From Auricularia sp. M13 (Eukaryota > Basidiomycota > Agaricomycetes > Auriculariales > Auriculariaceae): a stretch of 64,000 nucleotides of DNA. The notes beneath the pieces were generated by a model, which saw only the letters and a list, made by a program, of their open reading frames with translations, was not told where the DNA came from and did not search any database. Positions 11,713-21,879 of this stretch are shown one piece after another; the stretch's first letter is position 1; every line of letters begins with the position of its first letter. A program made the position numbers and the translations under genes. The stretch is from the NCBI GenBank assembly GCA_037042915.1, contig CM073200.1, forward strand, positions 2,600,832-2,664,831. Direction: 5' to 3'.

Positions 11713-12949
11713 ATGCACGGGCAATTGTACTCGCTCTCGTCGCTCGCGCCGCCGCTCGCAGCGCGCCCGGTCGCTGCGTTCACGTTCTGCGTGCTCGTTG
11801 CGTTGCTCGTCATGTCCAGCCAGCATGTTTTTCATCTGGTACGCCACATGCACCTCTGATACAGTGGCAACGGCTTATTTTCCCGTCGCAGGACTGGCCG
11901 TTCTATGCTCTGCGTGCTGGTCGCGCTCGTTGGTCGTCGACGTTCCGCAAAACAGCGGGAACAGTATTCAAATTGCTCCTGGTCGCCGAGCCCGTGCTGC
12001 CCTTGACAAGCGTTTCGAGCCTGGCGTCCCAGCTCTGGGCCGCAATCAATGCGAAGCAGGTTGCCCTAGACAGACTCCAGGCAGAACTTCGGGCAACACA
12101 GGAACAGCTTGAGCTCATGGAGCGCGCATGTGAAAAAGCGTGGACAGACTTGGCTGCTTCTCACGCCAACGAGGCTCGGCTCAGCGCTGAGGTATGTGCA
12201 TTCGTCCTAGAACATCGATGATAGAGCACTGACTTTTCCATCGTAAGCTTGAAGCCTCGAGAGCCGAAGCAGCCGAATTCAAAATCGCGCTTGAAAACAC
12301 TTTGGACCACTCGTTCGACCTTGAAATTGACCTCGACAAGGCGGACGAACACAACACCCAGCTTCTGTTCGACCTCCAGAACAAGGACGCCGACCTCGCC
12401 ATTGCCGAGGACGACCTGCGTCACCTAGAGCGCGAGCTCGAAGCATTGTGCATTGACCACAAACACGCGCGCCAGCTGTACGAGACGCATGTCGAGGAGC
12501 TCAACATGCAAATCGACGACCTGCGACGCGCCCAGCGTGAGATGCCCCGCGAGCGCGAGCGCGGCCGGGACTCGCGTCAAAAACATGTGCGGCCGTCTCG
12601 TTCTGCGCGCTCTAGCTCTGCCGCCGAGCTGCAAGTCTCGCCGACGGATAAGCCCATATCCTTCGACTTTCCTCTCGCTGGAATCATCGTGACCATTCAT
12701 CCGCCCGAGGAGCCCGCTCAGGAGACGCACAGCCAGTGGTGGCTCCCGCCCAAGCAGCATCACGAGGACCAGCTCTCGGTCTGGCCGCACTACAGAACCT
12801 CCACATCCGGACGCACCCTGCGCGGGTTCACCGCGGAGGGGCGACAGTCGTGGGTGATGTGGGACCGCGGTTGCGAATGGCGCATGGTCGCTGAGGTCGA
12901 CGGCCGGTTAATGTACCAGCCTAGTGGCCAGTGGGTCGCTTCTTCTTGA
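11713..12949 (+). CDS. Coiled-coil protein with N-terminal hydrophobic segment
   Basis: Three exons (11713-11838, 11892-12191, 12248-12949) give about 375 residues. Introns of 53 and 56 nt have GT-AG borders. After MHGQLYSLSSLAPPLAARPV comes AAFTFCVLVALLVMSSQHVF, a membrane segment or signal anchor. Residues of about 90-230 form a heptad-rich coiled coil (ALDRLQAELRATQEQLELME, then AEDDLRHLERELEAL). An Arg/Ser-rich linker follows (PRERERGRDSRQKH), then a compact tryptophan-rich C-terminus (SQWWLPPKQHHED, SWVMWDRGCEWRMV). I do not recognise a family. The layout suggests a tethering or scaffold protein on a membrane, which is inference only. Confidence 0.6.
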
Positions 12950-13430
12950 ACCCTAGTATCCTAGACTACCTACATAATCGCTGCCTGTCACTTCCATAGC
13001 CCCCCGAACCAACTGTATCCATAGTCACTCACTATCGCTTTGTACTGTCGCTCTCTGCCTGTGTCCCTCTGTATTCGTCCACCATTGTCCACCTAATTCG
13101 TCCTGCTATAGAGCTGTACCGTGCATTACTAGACTTTCAGGGAGCCACAAGTGCAAGCACTCAGCGGTCCAGTGGCCGATAGCTGAGGCTCTCCATCCTC
13201 AATTCTTGCGTCTGAATTCGCAACTGGACCTGTTGCGCTCTTACCTGGCACTGGCAATGCATTGGGGCGCCCGTGACTTCAATACTCATATATTTGAAGT
13301 CTTCCTATTTTCCTGCTGTTTGATTTGCCACTCGACGGCTCTCGCCAAAGATAAGTTCAATAAACTACTACCATCTCACTGTTAGGCAATTTCTCATCGT
13401 AAAGAATCGTTGGGAAACAGTCTCTAGTGC
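12950..13430. other. Convergent intergenic region
   Basis: It separates the 3' ends of the coiled-coil gene and the minus-strand alcohol oxidase. It is AT-richer than the genes, and AATAAAC-like motifs near 13360 could serve polyadenylation. No gene is seen. Confidence 0.4.
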
Positions 13431-16173
13431 TCAGACCTTGATTCCGAGTTCCTCCCCGATGATCACCGCGGCTTTCTCGCCAATGACCAGCGCAGTTGAC
13501 TCGGTGTTCTGAGAAGTATCAGCAACGCGCAAAATGATTTTGGGACAGATCACTGACCGCGCTGACATTGGCCGGGCAGATGGACAAATCTGCATGGGAC
13601 GTTGAGAACCTCGATGTGATGAAATATAGCACAAGCTTTCTTACCCGCCACCTTCAGGCCCTTGAGACCGTACACGTTGAGGCGCGCATCGACCACACCG
13701 CCTTGGTCACGAGGCTTCATGGCGCAGGTCCCCATCTGGTTTAGGTCTCAATGGGTGCGTCTTATCGCTACAGCACAATATGGGTCTCACAGAATGCCAC
13801 GTTGCAGCCACTGCGACGCACACTCGATCAGTTGGGAATACCAATGCCGCGACTGCATGACTGACCGTTCTGTCGTACCCATGTCTCCAGCGCCGCGTCA
13901 TCTGCAGCCGAGTACCTGAGATCGAGCGCCTCGATGGGCACAGGCTGCCCCGTCGCAGAGGCCGCGGCGTCGCTTGTCGGCGCAAATGCGGGATGTGCCT
14001 CGACGACCTCGCCGCGGTAGCAGGGCATGCGCCGCGCAATCTCCCGCGAGAGTTTGTACTGCCACATGAGAAGCGCGATATCCGCCTTGCTGTGGGTGTA
14101 TGAAGCTCTGAGATGGTGCTCTGCATGTCTCGAGATACGGCGGCATTACCTTGCTAGCCAACCTGGAACGAATTTGGGCGGGTCCGCAGGGTTGGATGTG
14201 CGGCTATGGAGGCTCCCGCGAGCTGCAGGATACATCTGAGACCTGCTAGTCAGCTGTCGTTCCGTAACATAATCGGGGTCATTACTCACAGAAATGCCGA
14301 CAGTGGTGAAGTAATCGCCTCTAATAGCGCCGTTCGGGTTGAGGACGCTGAAAATATAAACAGATCAGATGGTTCTTCCGACGCGCAAAGTAAACGGCTG
14401 CAACCCAGCAATAGTCGCTACGATCACCGCTGCCTTGTCGGGCGAGTTCTGGAAGTAGTCCCATTCTTTTCCAAGCACGTCGCGAAGTTCGACCGGTGGG
14501 CGGAGCTTGCCACCGACATCAAGCCCGCTAAATGCGCCCCTTCAGCGAATATTCTCACCTGGGTAATCAAACTAACTTTGTAGCCAGTAAACCCCCACCA
14601 TTCTTCTCGTATTGCTTAGTGGCATCCGTAACTACCTGCGTTTGCGCCATCAAGAGAATTATAGCGCTGGAGGCTTGTTCATGCCCGCACCTTTAGATCC
14701 CCTCGGAGATATGCGTCACGCTGACCAGTGACGCCAGTCTCACATGCGTAGGGCGCCGTCAAGAGGTTATGATCTACGATTCCCATTGAGCCACCAGTAG
14801 GACAATCATCTGGATACGGCTTCTCACCTTGGTAATTCTCGCCAACGCCCTCGAGCGAGATTTTTACATCAATGCCGGCCGTGGAGAGTACGTCCGGGGC
14901 ACCAATACCGCTTCGCTCGAGGATCAAGGGACTAGCTATTGTAGATCATAAGCGAACGTTAGCTCAAGAGAGCTGGAGGCGTACCAAGGGGCCCCGCAGA
15001 GAGTACTACTAGCTTCTTAGCCGTGACAACCCTCGTCGTCGGCGCATTGTCCGCGGTGAGGTCCAGGTACTCCACGCCAACGGCACGATCCTCTCTGGGA
15101 TACAATGAGATAGGAATATACAATACGAGTAACCGTGCTCACCTGAATATGACTCGGTTCACCCTGCACATAACGCGTAGCGTAACGTTACTATCGGCAG
15201 TCCGAGTTGCAGGATACAAGTAGCGGTGCGCCACATCCTGACGCACACCCTTCGTGCTGATCCACCTGGTAACACATATCAATTGTCTTGAATTAAAAAG
15301 TGAGACCAGGCACGAACTTCTGCCATCTCTAAAGACACTGTCAGTCGGTCACGTGACAGTGAGTCGGAATACACACGCACTCCGTACGCGTCGGAAGTAT
15401 GAAAGTTGTTGACGTCAGCAGCTGCAATAGAGCGGTTCTTGTCCCACGCCAAGGCTGTTGCAAGCCATTGCTTCGACATCTCTGAATCTTCACCTAAAGG
15501 GAGGTCCATCACAGCAATTATTGTGAGGGGAATAACATACTACCACGAGAGATGTGCAGCGGTCCTGAGAAGCCATAGTTCTGAGGGTCGGATGTCTCGA
15601 GCTCGTAGGTCTCTTGCTGTTGATTGATGTTAACAAGGTCATCACACGGTCACGTGCAGCATTTCATCACCTTGATGAAGAGCGGCTTCAAAGAAGCAAA
15701 GCCCCACCCGGGATTCTTGTAGACGCGCTCCCAATCGTCGTAGTCGCTCTGCGCAGCTCGAGTGTACATCATGACTGTCAAACTGTTAGCTCTCACGCTT
15801 ATCCCATCATGGTACGAGGCTCACAATTAATCGCGGTTCCGCCACCGACACAACCGCCGGCCTGGACTGTAGTCTGGCGCCCCAGCAAGTCTGCGCTCGG
15901 TTCAGTCGTGAAGTACCGTGTGCGCGGCATGTTCGGGAGAAGATTCTTCAAGAACGGGCCCGGCGTCGTCACATCCGGGTCATTGAGCGTGTGGGGGCCA
16001 CCTTCAAGAACGAGAATCTTGAGGCTCGGATCGGCCGCCGCAAGACGCGCTGTAAGGACGCTGCCCGCGGCGCCAGCTGCGCGTGTGTGAGATAGGTTTG
16101 TTGATTGCGTTACAGCGATGAACGTACCTCCGACGACAATGATGTCTACGGTAGGGGATGGAAGGTCTGACAT
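13431..16173 (-). CDS. Alcohol oxidase-type GMC oxidoreductase
   Basis: Full-length GMC flavoenzyme of the alcohol oxidase branch with many short introns. It starts MSDLPSPTVDIIVVGG, where an intron interrupts the FAD-binding Gly motif, followed by GAAGSVLTARLAAADPSLKI. Next are SADLLGRQTTVQAGGCVGGG, a methanol-oxidase hallmark, and YTRAAQSDYDDWERVYKNPG. The MSKQWLATALAWDKNRS exon matches the gene at 1-2119. Then come LILERSGIGAPDVLSTAGI, MWQYKLSREIARRMPCYRGE and the active-site block GTCAMKPRDQGGVVDARLNV. It ends GEKAAVIIGEELGIKV with TGA at 13431. There is no signal peptide, and family members are often peroxisomal or leave the cell by unusual routes. I found no break. The expected product is aldehyde plus H2O2 from a short alcohol; the substrate is inferred. 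Confidence 0.85.
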
Positions 16174-17659
16174 GGTGCAGTAGTAGAGCTTATGGGAATT
16201 CCTCTCTCATGCCAGATCTACTGTCCAATTTATGTGTCCACGATTGTTACCGCCATCTCGTCCCAAAGCAGACGGCGTGCATCTTGGGACGATTCGCTCA
16301 GCCAATTCGAGCGTGTGGCGCCAGAATTGCTAAACATATGTAGCTTACCATATTAACCTGAGCGACAGTGGCGCTGCTGCGGTCCGGAAAGCGACATGAT
16401 CCCAATAGGGTTTGCTGCCAAACTCTGAGGTCTGGTTGGTTGTTCAACTTGCGATGAGTTTGCCCGCCCCTGTTGCAGACGGTCATGATTTGCTTCCACA
16501 GGGAAGAAACTTCGTACAAACAGGATGACCGCCCGTCCGCTTCGAGCCGCTGCGCATATTTGTCTGATTTCATCGCTCCGAACGCTGCGAGCATAAAATT
16601 GCAATCAGTCCCCGCGGAATGAAAGATCATCCAGGCTCTGAGTGACACAGGATCACACGCACCGCCCTCAATTACAGCCGTACGAAAGTTCCATGTTGCG
16701 CTGTGAGACCACAGAGAGTCACGAGGGCGCTATGCACAGTGCGGCTGTTCGAGTGGACACGAGGCTCACGCTCTCCGACGGCGAATGGCGAGTAGTTATC
16801 AAGAGCTAGTCTGCGCTTCTGGAATATGGGACGATTTTGCTTTGAGGCGATACGGCAAACAAAGCATCCCCCCTCTCCTCGAAATTTGAAGGTTGGGCGA
16901 GAGCTGCGTAACCAGTATGTAGGCAGTTATTAGGATCCAGACGCCTGAACTGTTTCATGATCCCGAGCGCCATTGAACGGGTGAGTTGCGCGCCATGCGA
17001 TAGGAGTTGCGCAATTCCGAGCTCCATGATTCTCCCATTGGCTGGGTTCCTGTTTGTAGAAGTACGGGGCAGGCTTGTCGTGCTCCTGTCGGTATTTGGA
17101 CGAGCACCGGTCCGACTGCGTGAGTCGATGCACCCTATTGGCCGCGGCACCTCTATGAGCGAAGAAAAAAAGAGCCAGACACAGGACAGGAGTGTAGGAT
17201 TGAGATGCAGCCTCCAGGATAGGGTCGACATTGGCAAGAACTTCGAGAAGCCGATGTTGTCGTACTAGATTCGGAGACGGTGATCGTACAAGCGCCTCCC
17301 TGTTCGAGCGTTCTGAGCACCAGAAGTCACTGTGCGTACGATGACATAGATTCTGGATAATACGATACTGCGAGTGCCTCTGCAAAGTCCTGGCAACAGG
17401 GAAGGAATGGGGAAGGAAGAAGAGCGGAACGAGCTTCGAAGAAACACAACAAACGAGCCTGCGCCAAGTCCAAGAAGATCGCCATTCCAAGTCAATATTG
17501 GTGACTGCTAGCTGGGTGTCTGTGCTCCGGCTATGACTTAGCGCAACGAAGTCGGATAGGGTGCCTTTGTACATGTTTGGTCTGCAGGTTGTAAGTAGCC
17601 GGTATGTCCGCAGATAAGATAAATTTGTCCCTGTGCACCCGCTGACGCCATCTCACAAC
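16174..17659. other. 1.5-kb divergent intergenic region
   Basis: It lies between the 5' ends of the alcohol oxidase and the aldo-keto reductase. Several medium ORFs on both strands (for example 16930-17574 minus) have erratic composition and no family pattern. I see no repeat ends. It probably holds two promoters. Confidence 0.35.
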
Positions 17660-19044
17660 ATGCCTTTCACCACTATCAAGCTCAACGACGGCAACGAGGC
17701 ATGGTTCTCTGAGATAGCTGGAGAGTATGCTCATCAGCCTGCAGATACCTCAAATCGCGTACGGCACTGGTTCGGCTCGAGTATGTTGTTTATGGTAGCT
17801 GAACACGGAGAGCCCCCTGTTGACGCTATCGGCAGTTTGGAAAAGCGAGATATATTTGCTTATCCTCAATAATCCATAATGACAGTTTTCAGGATGCTAC
17901 TTCATACGTGAAGCAGGCGCTGGGCGCAGGCTTCGTCCACATCGACACCGCCCAAGGCATGTGCCAGTCCGACTGCTAATTCAAGCGGTGCTCACGGGCT
18001 ACCTCTTACAACAGCGTATCGCAACGAGGAAAGTGTCGGGTTGGCTCTATCGGAGGCTCGGGTGTCTCGGGAAGACGTCTACATCACAACCAAGTATTCG
18101 TCCGGTTCCATTAAACCAGCCCTAGCAAGCAGCCTGAAAAAGGTGAGCAGCGGCGTGTTGAGGGGTCCTGTAGCATGATCTTATCGCAACTCAGCTCGGC
18201 CTCGATTATGTGGACCTGTATCTGATTCACAATCCAAATGCGGTACTAGACGACATAGCTGGGGCGTGGAAACAGCTCGAGGGGTTTGCCGCTGCAGGTT
18301 TAACCAAGTCCATCGGCGTTAGTAACTTCAAGATCGAGCACCTGCGTCAAGTCCTTGCTGTCGCGAAGATCAAGCCAGCAGTCAATCAGGCACGTTTCGA
18401 GTATTCCAAATACCATCCATCCATGCTGAACGTAATCTACAGATCTCTTTGCACCCGTACAATTACCATGAGAATCTTCCTCTACTTGAGTTTTGTGCTC
18501 GCGAGGGAATCGTCATCGAGGCATACGGCTCCCTCAAGTGTGTACTACCTAAGCACTTCCGCTGCGAGCATGTTGTACTCATCTGGAGCGTTAAGTCCCA
18601 TAACTCGTACTCCAGGAGGACCAGTTGATACGCCCCTGCTCGAAGCGGCGGCGCGGATCGGAGGAACGCCAGCCCAGGTGATATTCTCCTGGCTTGCTAG
18701 CAAGAAGATCGTCATCGTCACGTGCGTGGAAAGAGGATCCGATGCACGTTGAACTGAAAGGCGACCGCATCATCAACAGGACTAGTTCAAGCAACAGCCG
18801 TCTCAAGGAGTATCTCGATACTGCCGATCTTCGTAAGAGTATTCCTTCGTAGCGGTCGAGCATCTCATCTCAGATTTCTCCAGCTCCCCTCACACCGCAA
18901 GAGATTGCAGCCATCGAAAAGGCCGCGAAGCAAGGTCCTCCAAACAGGCGAGTGTATTCAGCGGGTTTGATGAAGTTTTCTTACAGGTCGCAGCCGTCGG
19001 TGAGAGCGCTATCAGAACGACGTGGAAGGCAGAGAGGAGTCTGA
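17660..19044 (+). CDS. Aldo-keto reductase
   Basis: NAD(P)H-dependent aldo-keto reductase of about 320 residues in roughly nine exons, reducing aldehydes or sugars. It starts MPFTTIKLNDGNE and continues IPQIAYGTGSAR. The catalytic set is visible: Asp and Tyr in HIDTAQ-AYRNEE, Lys in VYITTKYSSG, His in DLYLIHNPN. Further family blocks are GLTKSIGVSNF, ISLHPYNYHENLPLLEF, TPGGPVDTPLLE, VIFSWLASKK and TSSSNSRLKEYL. Three introns need a GC donor to keep the frame: 17699-17744 (GAG|gcatgg), 17957-18014 (CAAG|gcatgt) and 18390-18442 (CAG|gcacgt). A fourth (CAG|gcgagt, near 18950, 39 nt) is possible, but reading through it also stays open. The C-terminus after PLTPQEIAAIEKAAKQGPP is therefore uncertain. 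Substrate unknown. Confidence 0.8.
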
Positions 19045-19157
19045 GTAGAAGAGGGTGTGTTTTAAGCGACGATCCTGTGACTATAGAACCGCTCAAGCGG
19101 GCTGCACCAATTGAGCCATGGAACACTCTGAAATTGACATTCAAGTGGTGGTTATCG

Positions 19158-19944
19158 TTAAGAGGGGGTGCAAGTGTCACCATCAGTCGAACGTACGCAG
19201 CCCGCGGGACAGCGGGCGGAAGGATCGAACTGCCAGCTGAACATCCCGTCCGTCTCATTGACCAGTACACCGCCCAGCAGGCGCCCGGGACTTGGGAGAT
19301 CGAAGCTCTGCTTGAAGACTTCGATGCTGGCAATTCGAATTTGATCCCAACCAAATGCGATGAGAGCCTCGAGAGAAGTGCCGTAGATGTATTCGCGGAA
19401 GCCCGCCCAACGAATTGCAGAAGCGCACTGTGATAACATTAGTTAAGTCAAGTGAAGGCGGATAAAAGAGAGAGGCAGCTATAACCTACCATGGGACAGC
19501 TTTCAGCATTTGTGTACAACGAAAGCTGCGTGAAGGCTAAAAGCGCCTGCGCGGGCGTCATCCTATATGAGCCCGCGGGATCCGTCAAAATGCTCGAGCA
19601 GTTCTGAATCGCAGCTATTTCCCCTGCAATAAGTCGTTTAGCTTTCACATCGATGATTTATAATCCTATTTACCATGTAGGGTCGGGTTGCCCTGTGCAT
19701 TCCGGGCGTTGGCACCGATGCAGACAAGTTGGCCAAGCCCAGGCGCGGTATGATTGACTATGACGCTCCCGAACGCCCCGATTGCGCACGGCGCGGCGAC
19801 CTTGTTAGCCATCCGCATCCAGTGGGCGCGTGTGCTGGACGGGATGTCGTTTATAGTAACGTCCGAGCGGGCGATGATCCTCTGCATCTGTGCAGCTGCG
19901 GAAGCGAATCCAATGAAAAATACGTAGACCGCAGCTAAGACCAT
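19158..19944 (-). CDS. Secreted nucleoside deaminase-like protein
   Basis: Cytidine/deoxycytidylate deaminase superfamily protein of 224 residues in three exons: 19674-19944, 19490-19623 and 19158-19427. The zinc site is assembled across introns. The HxE motif is TLHGEIAAIQNCSS (exon 1/2 border). The cysteine motif is ESCPM-CASAIRWAGF (exon 2/3 border), reading SCPMC instead of the usual PCPMC. The N-terminus MVLAAVYVFFIGFASAAAQM is a good signal peptide, so the protein probably enters the secretory path. The C-terminus has FSWQFDPSARCPAGCV, whose extra cysteines would suit disulfides. Fungal relatives are annotated guanine, cytosine or tRNA adenosine deaminase-like, without a proven substrate. 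The gene is convergent with the aldo-keto reductase, 113 bp apart. Confidence 0.75.
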
Positions 19945-20795
19945 CGTAACGGAGAGCTATCGCAGCAAGCAGGCGCATTGCGTCTTGAACTTTAAGCATC
20001 GAGAGCTAGGATGGTGCCGCAACAGTGCCACTGGCAGGACAGCCAGGCATTGTGTGCAACCAATATAGCCGTAGAACGGGAAAACCGTAATCCGTGCCGC
20101 TGTCATCTACCGCGACGAGATGTACGAGGATGCGGACAGCGCGGTCAGATCGCGAGGTCGGAGCTCTGACGGCCTCGTCGTCAGCGCGTTGGTACACCGA
20201 ATAGACAGTGCGAAATCGTGGCGACTCGAGCCCAGCTATCATAAGCGGCAGCTGGAACCAGAAACAGTGGCCTGGGTGGTATTCGGGTCCGATGCGGATG
20301 CAGCAGAACGCAAAGCCTCAGCCCACAGAAAGCCAGCTATGTGTGCGGCACATTTCCTGCCATTCTTCAAATACAGCAACATTAAATGGGGTAGTGTGGC
20401 CTGGTACATGGACGTTGAGCTGTCAAGGATAGCCAGGAGCAGGTGATGATTCTGCTGAGGATGTCGCCTGCAGCTTGGTCAACTCTTTTTGAGCTTGTTC
20501 ACAAGGCAGAAGTCTTGGAAACGGACACAACCTCATGAACATGTCTTGCGAGACAATGAGCTACTGCGGGCGTGACATATCGTGCACGCTATGAAGTTCA
20601 CGAACATACTGTTTATGGCCATAGCAGGATAACTGGCACACGGCCGGCGTCGGCCGGTTGCGGGCCGAAGCGTGGAAAGTCCGCCATCCGGTAGAGTCAA
20701 CGCAGATTTTGTTGTGGCTTCTGCGACGTTCCTGCACTGGGACAGTACGCAACTATCTTTCTTCCCACAGCTATCTGTGACAAAATTGAAAGGTC
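19945..20795. other. Intergenic region before the hairpin element
   Basis: Upstream region of the deaminase gene. ORFs such as 20006-20242 (minus) and 20120-20446 (plus) show no family pattern. A small GC palindrome (CGGCCGGCGTCGGCCG) lies near 20642. No gene is called. Confidence 0.35.
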
Positions 20796-21445
20796 TATCC
20801 CCCTTATTCTGCACAAAAATAAAAACCTCCAAATGAGACCTTCCTCCACCCTGAGAAACTATTCCATCCTAGAATTGATGTCCATCCCAAAATAAGCGCC
20901 CACCCTCCAAATGGGGATCTGTCCATCCAAACTGGGCGATGTCCATCCCAAATAAGCGCCCATCCTTCCAAAATGACCCCCCTCCAATTCTTGTGAGGAT
21001 ATCCATCCCAGCCATGCTTTCCATCCTAAATATTATATAAGCAGTCCTCATCGGCAGAGCTGAGAATCTCGGACTGAACTCGAGCCCGAACTCCGGATGC
21101 TTCCAAGTAGGCTTTTCAGGCTTCGGCCGCAAACTCGGAAGCATCCGGAGTTCGGGCTCGAGTTCAGTCCGAGATTCTCAGCTCTGCCGATGAGGACTGC
21201 TTATATAATATTTAGGATGGAAAGCATGGCTGGGATGGATATCCTCACAAGAATTGGAGGGGGGTCATTTTGGAAGGATGGGCGCTTATTTGGGATGGAC
21301 ATCGCCCAGTTTGGATGGACAGATCCCCATTTGGAGGGTGGGCGCTTATTTTGGGATGGACATCAATTCTAGGATGGAATAGTTTCTCAGGGTGGAGGAA
21401 GGTCTCATTTGGAGGTTTTTTTATTTGTGCAGAATAAGGAGGATA
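20796..21445. mobile_element. 650-bp fold-back hairpin element
   Basis: Two arms of 309 bp (20796-21104 and 21137-21445) are near-perfect reverse complements around a 32-bp spacer. The same 74-residue translation appears on both strands. Each arm contains two diverged copies of a unit around GTCCATCCCAAAATAAGCG. The outer ends read TATCC at the left and GGATA at the right, then TTATTCTGCACAAA inward on each arm. A 6-bp direct repeat AAGGTC (7 bp if the end is trimmed by one base) flanks the element at 20790-20795 and 21446-21451. That marks a true insertion. No protein is encoded. It is best described as a fold-back MITE; the superfamily cannot be set from the sequence alone. Confidence 0.8.
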
Positions 21446-21879
21446 AAGGTCCGCGATATGTCAGGCTAATGCCAGCTGTCATGATATCGCTCTTCGACGG
21501 AGAAGCTGGACGCGTCGCGTAGCCACGATTGCGAAGCTGCTGAGAGCCTTCCTCAACTTCTTACCAAGGATCACGACCTCGACCACGCGCCAAGCTGATA
21601 TCCCAGAGTGATAGCAGTCCTGCCCGTTACGGGACCAGACATGTACATCATTGGAGACTCTTCTGAAACTTTGGACCAACGCCAACATCCAGTCGTACCA
21701 TCGTGTAGGTGTCTAGGAGCCGAACGGTCGTGAATTGAGATACAATCGTGATACATAGACAAGGCTGCGCGCGCGCTACACAAAATCCCACCAGTCCAGG
21801 GCGGGGAACGGAGGCTGCAAAATGTGAGCATCCTTGTGAGGTCAACGTCCACTGCGCTCTTACAATTCTATGAGTACAC
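21446..21879. other. Region between hairpin element and peptide gene
   Basis: No gene or repeat end is recognised. It should include the 3' end of the minus-strand peptide precursor gene. ORFs here have no pattern. Confidence 0.35.

Noticed and set aside
16930-17574. 214-codon minus-strand ORF between alcohol oxidase and aldo-keto reductase
   Set aside because: Erratic composition and no recognisable motif.
20869-21372. Two overlapping ORFs with the same 74-residue translation on opposite strands
   Set aside because: They arise from the palindromic arms of the hairpin element and not from a gene.
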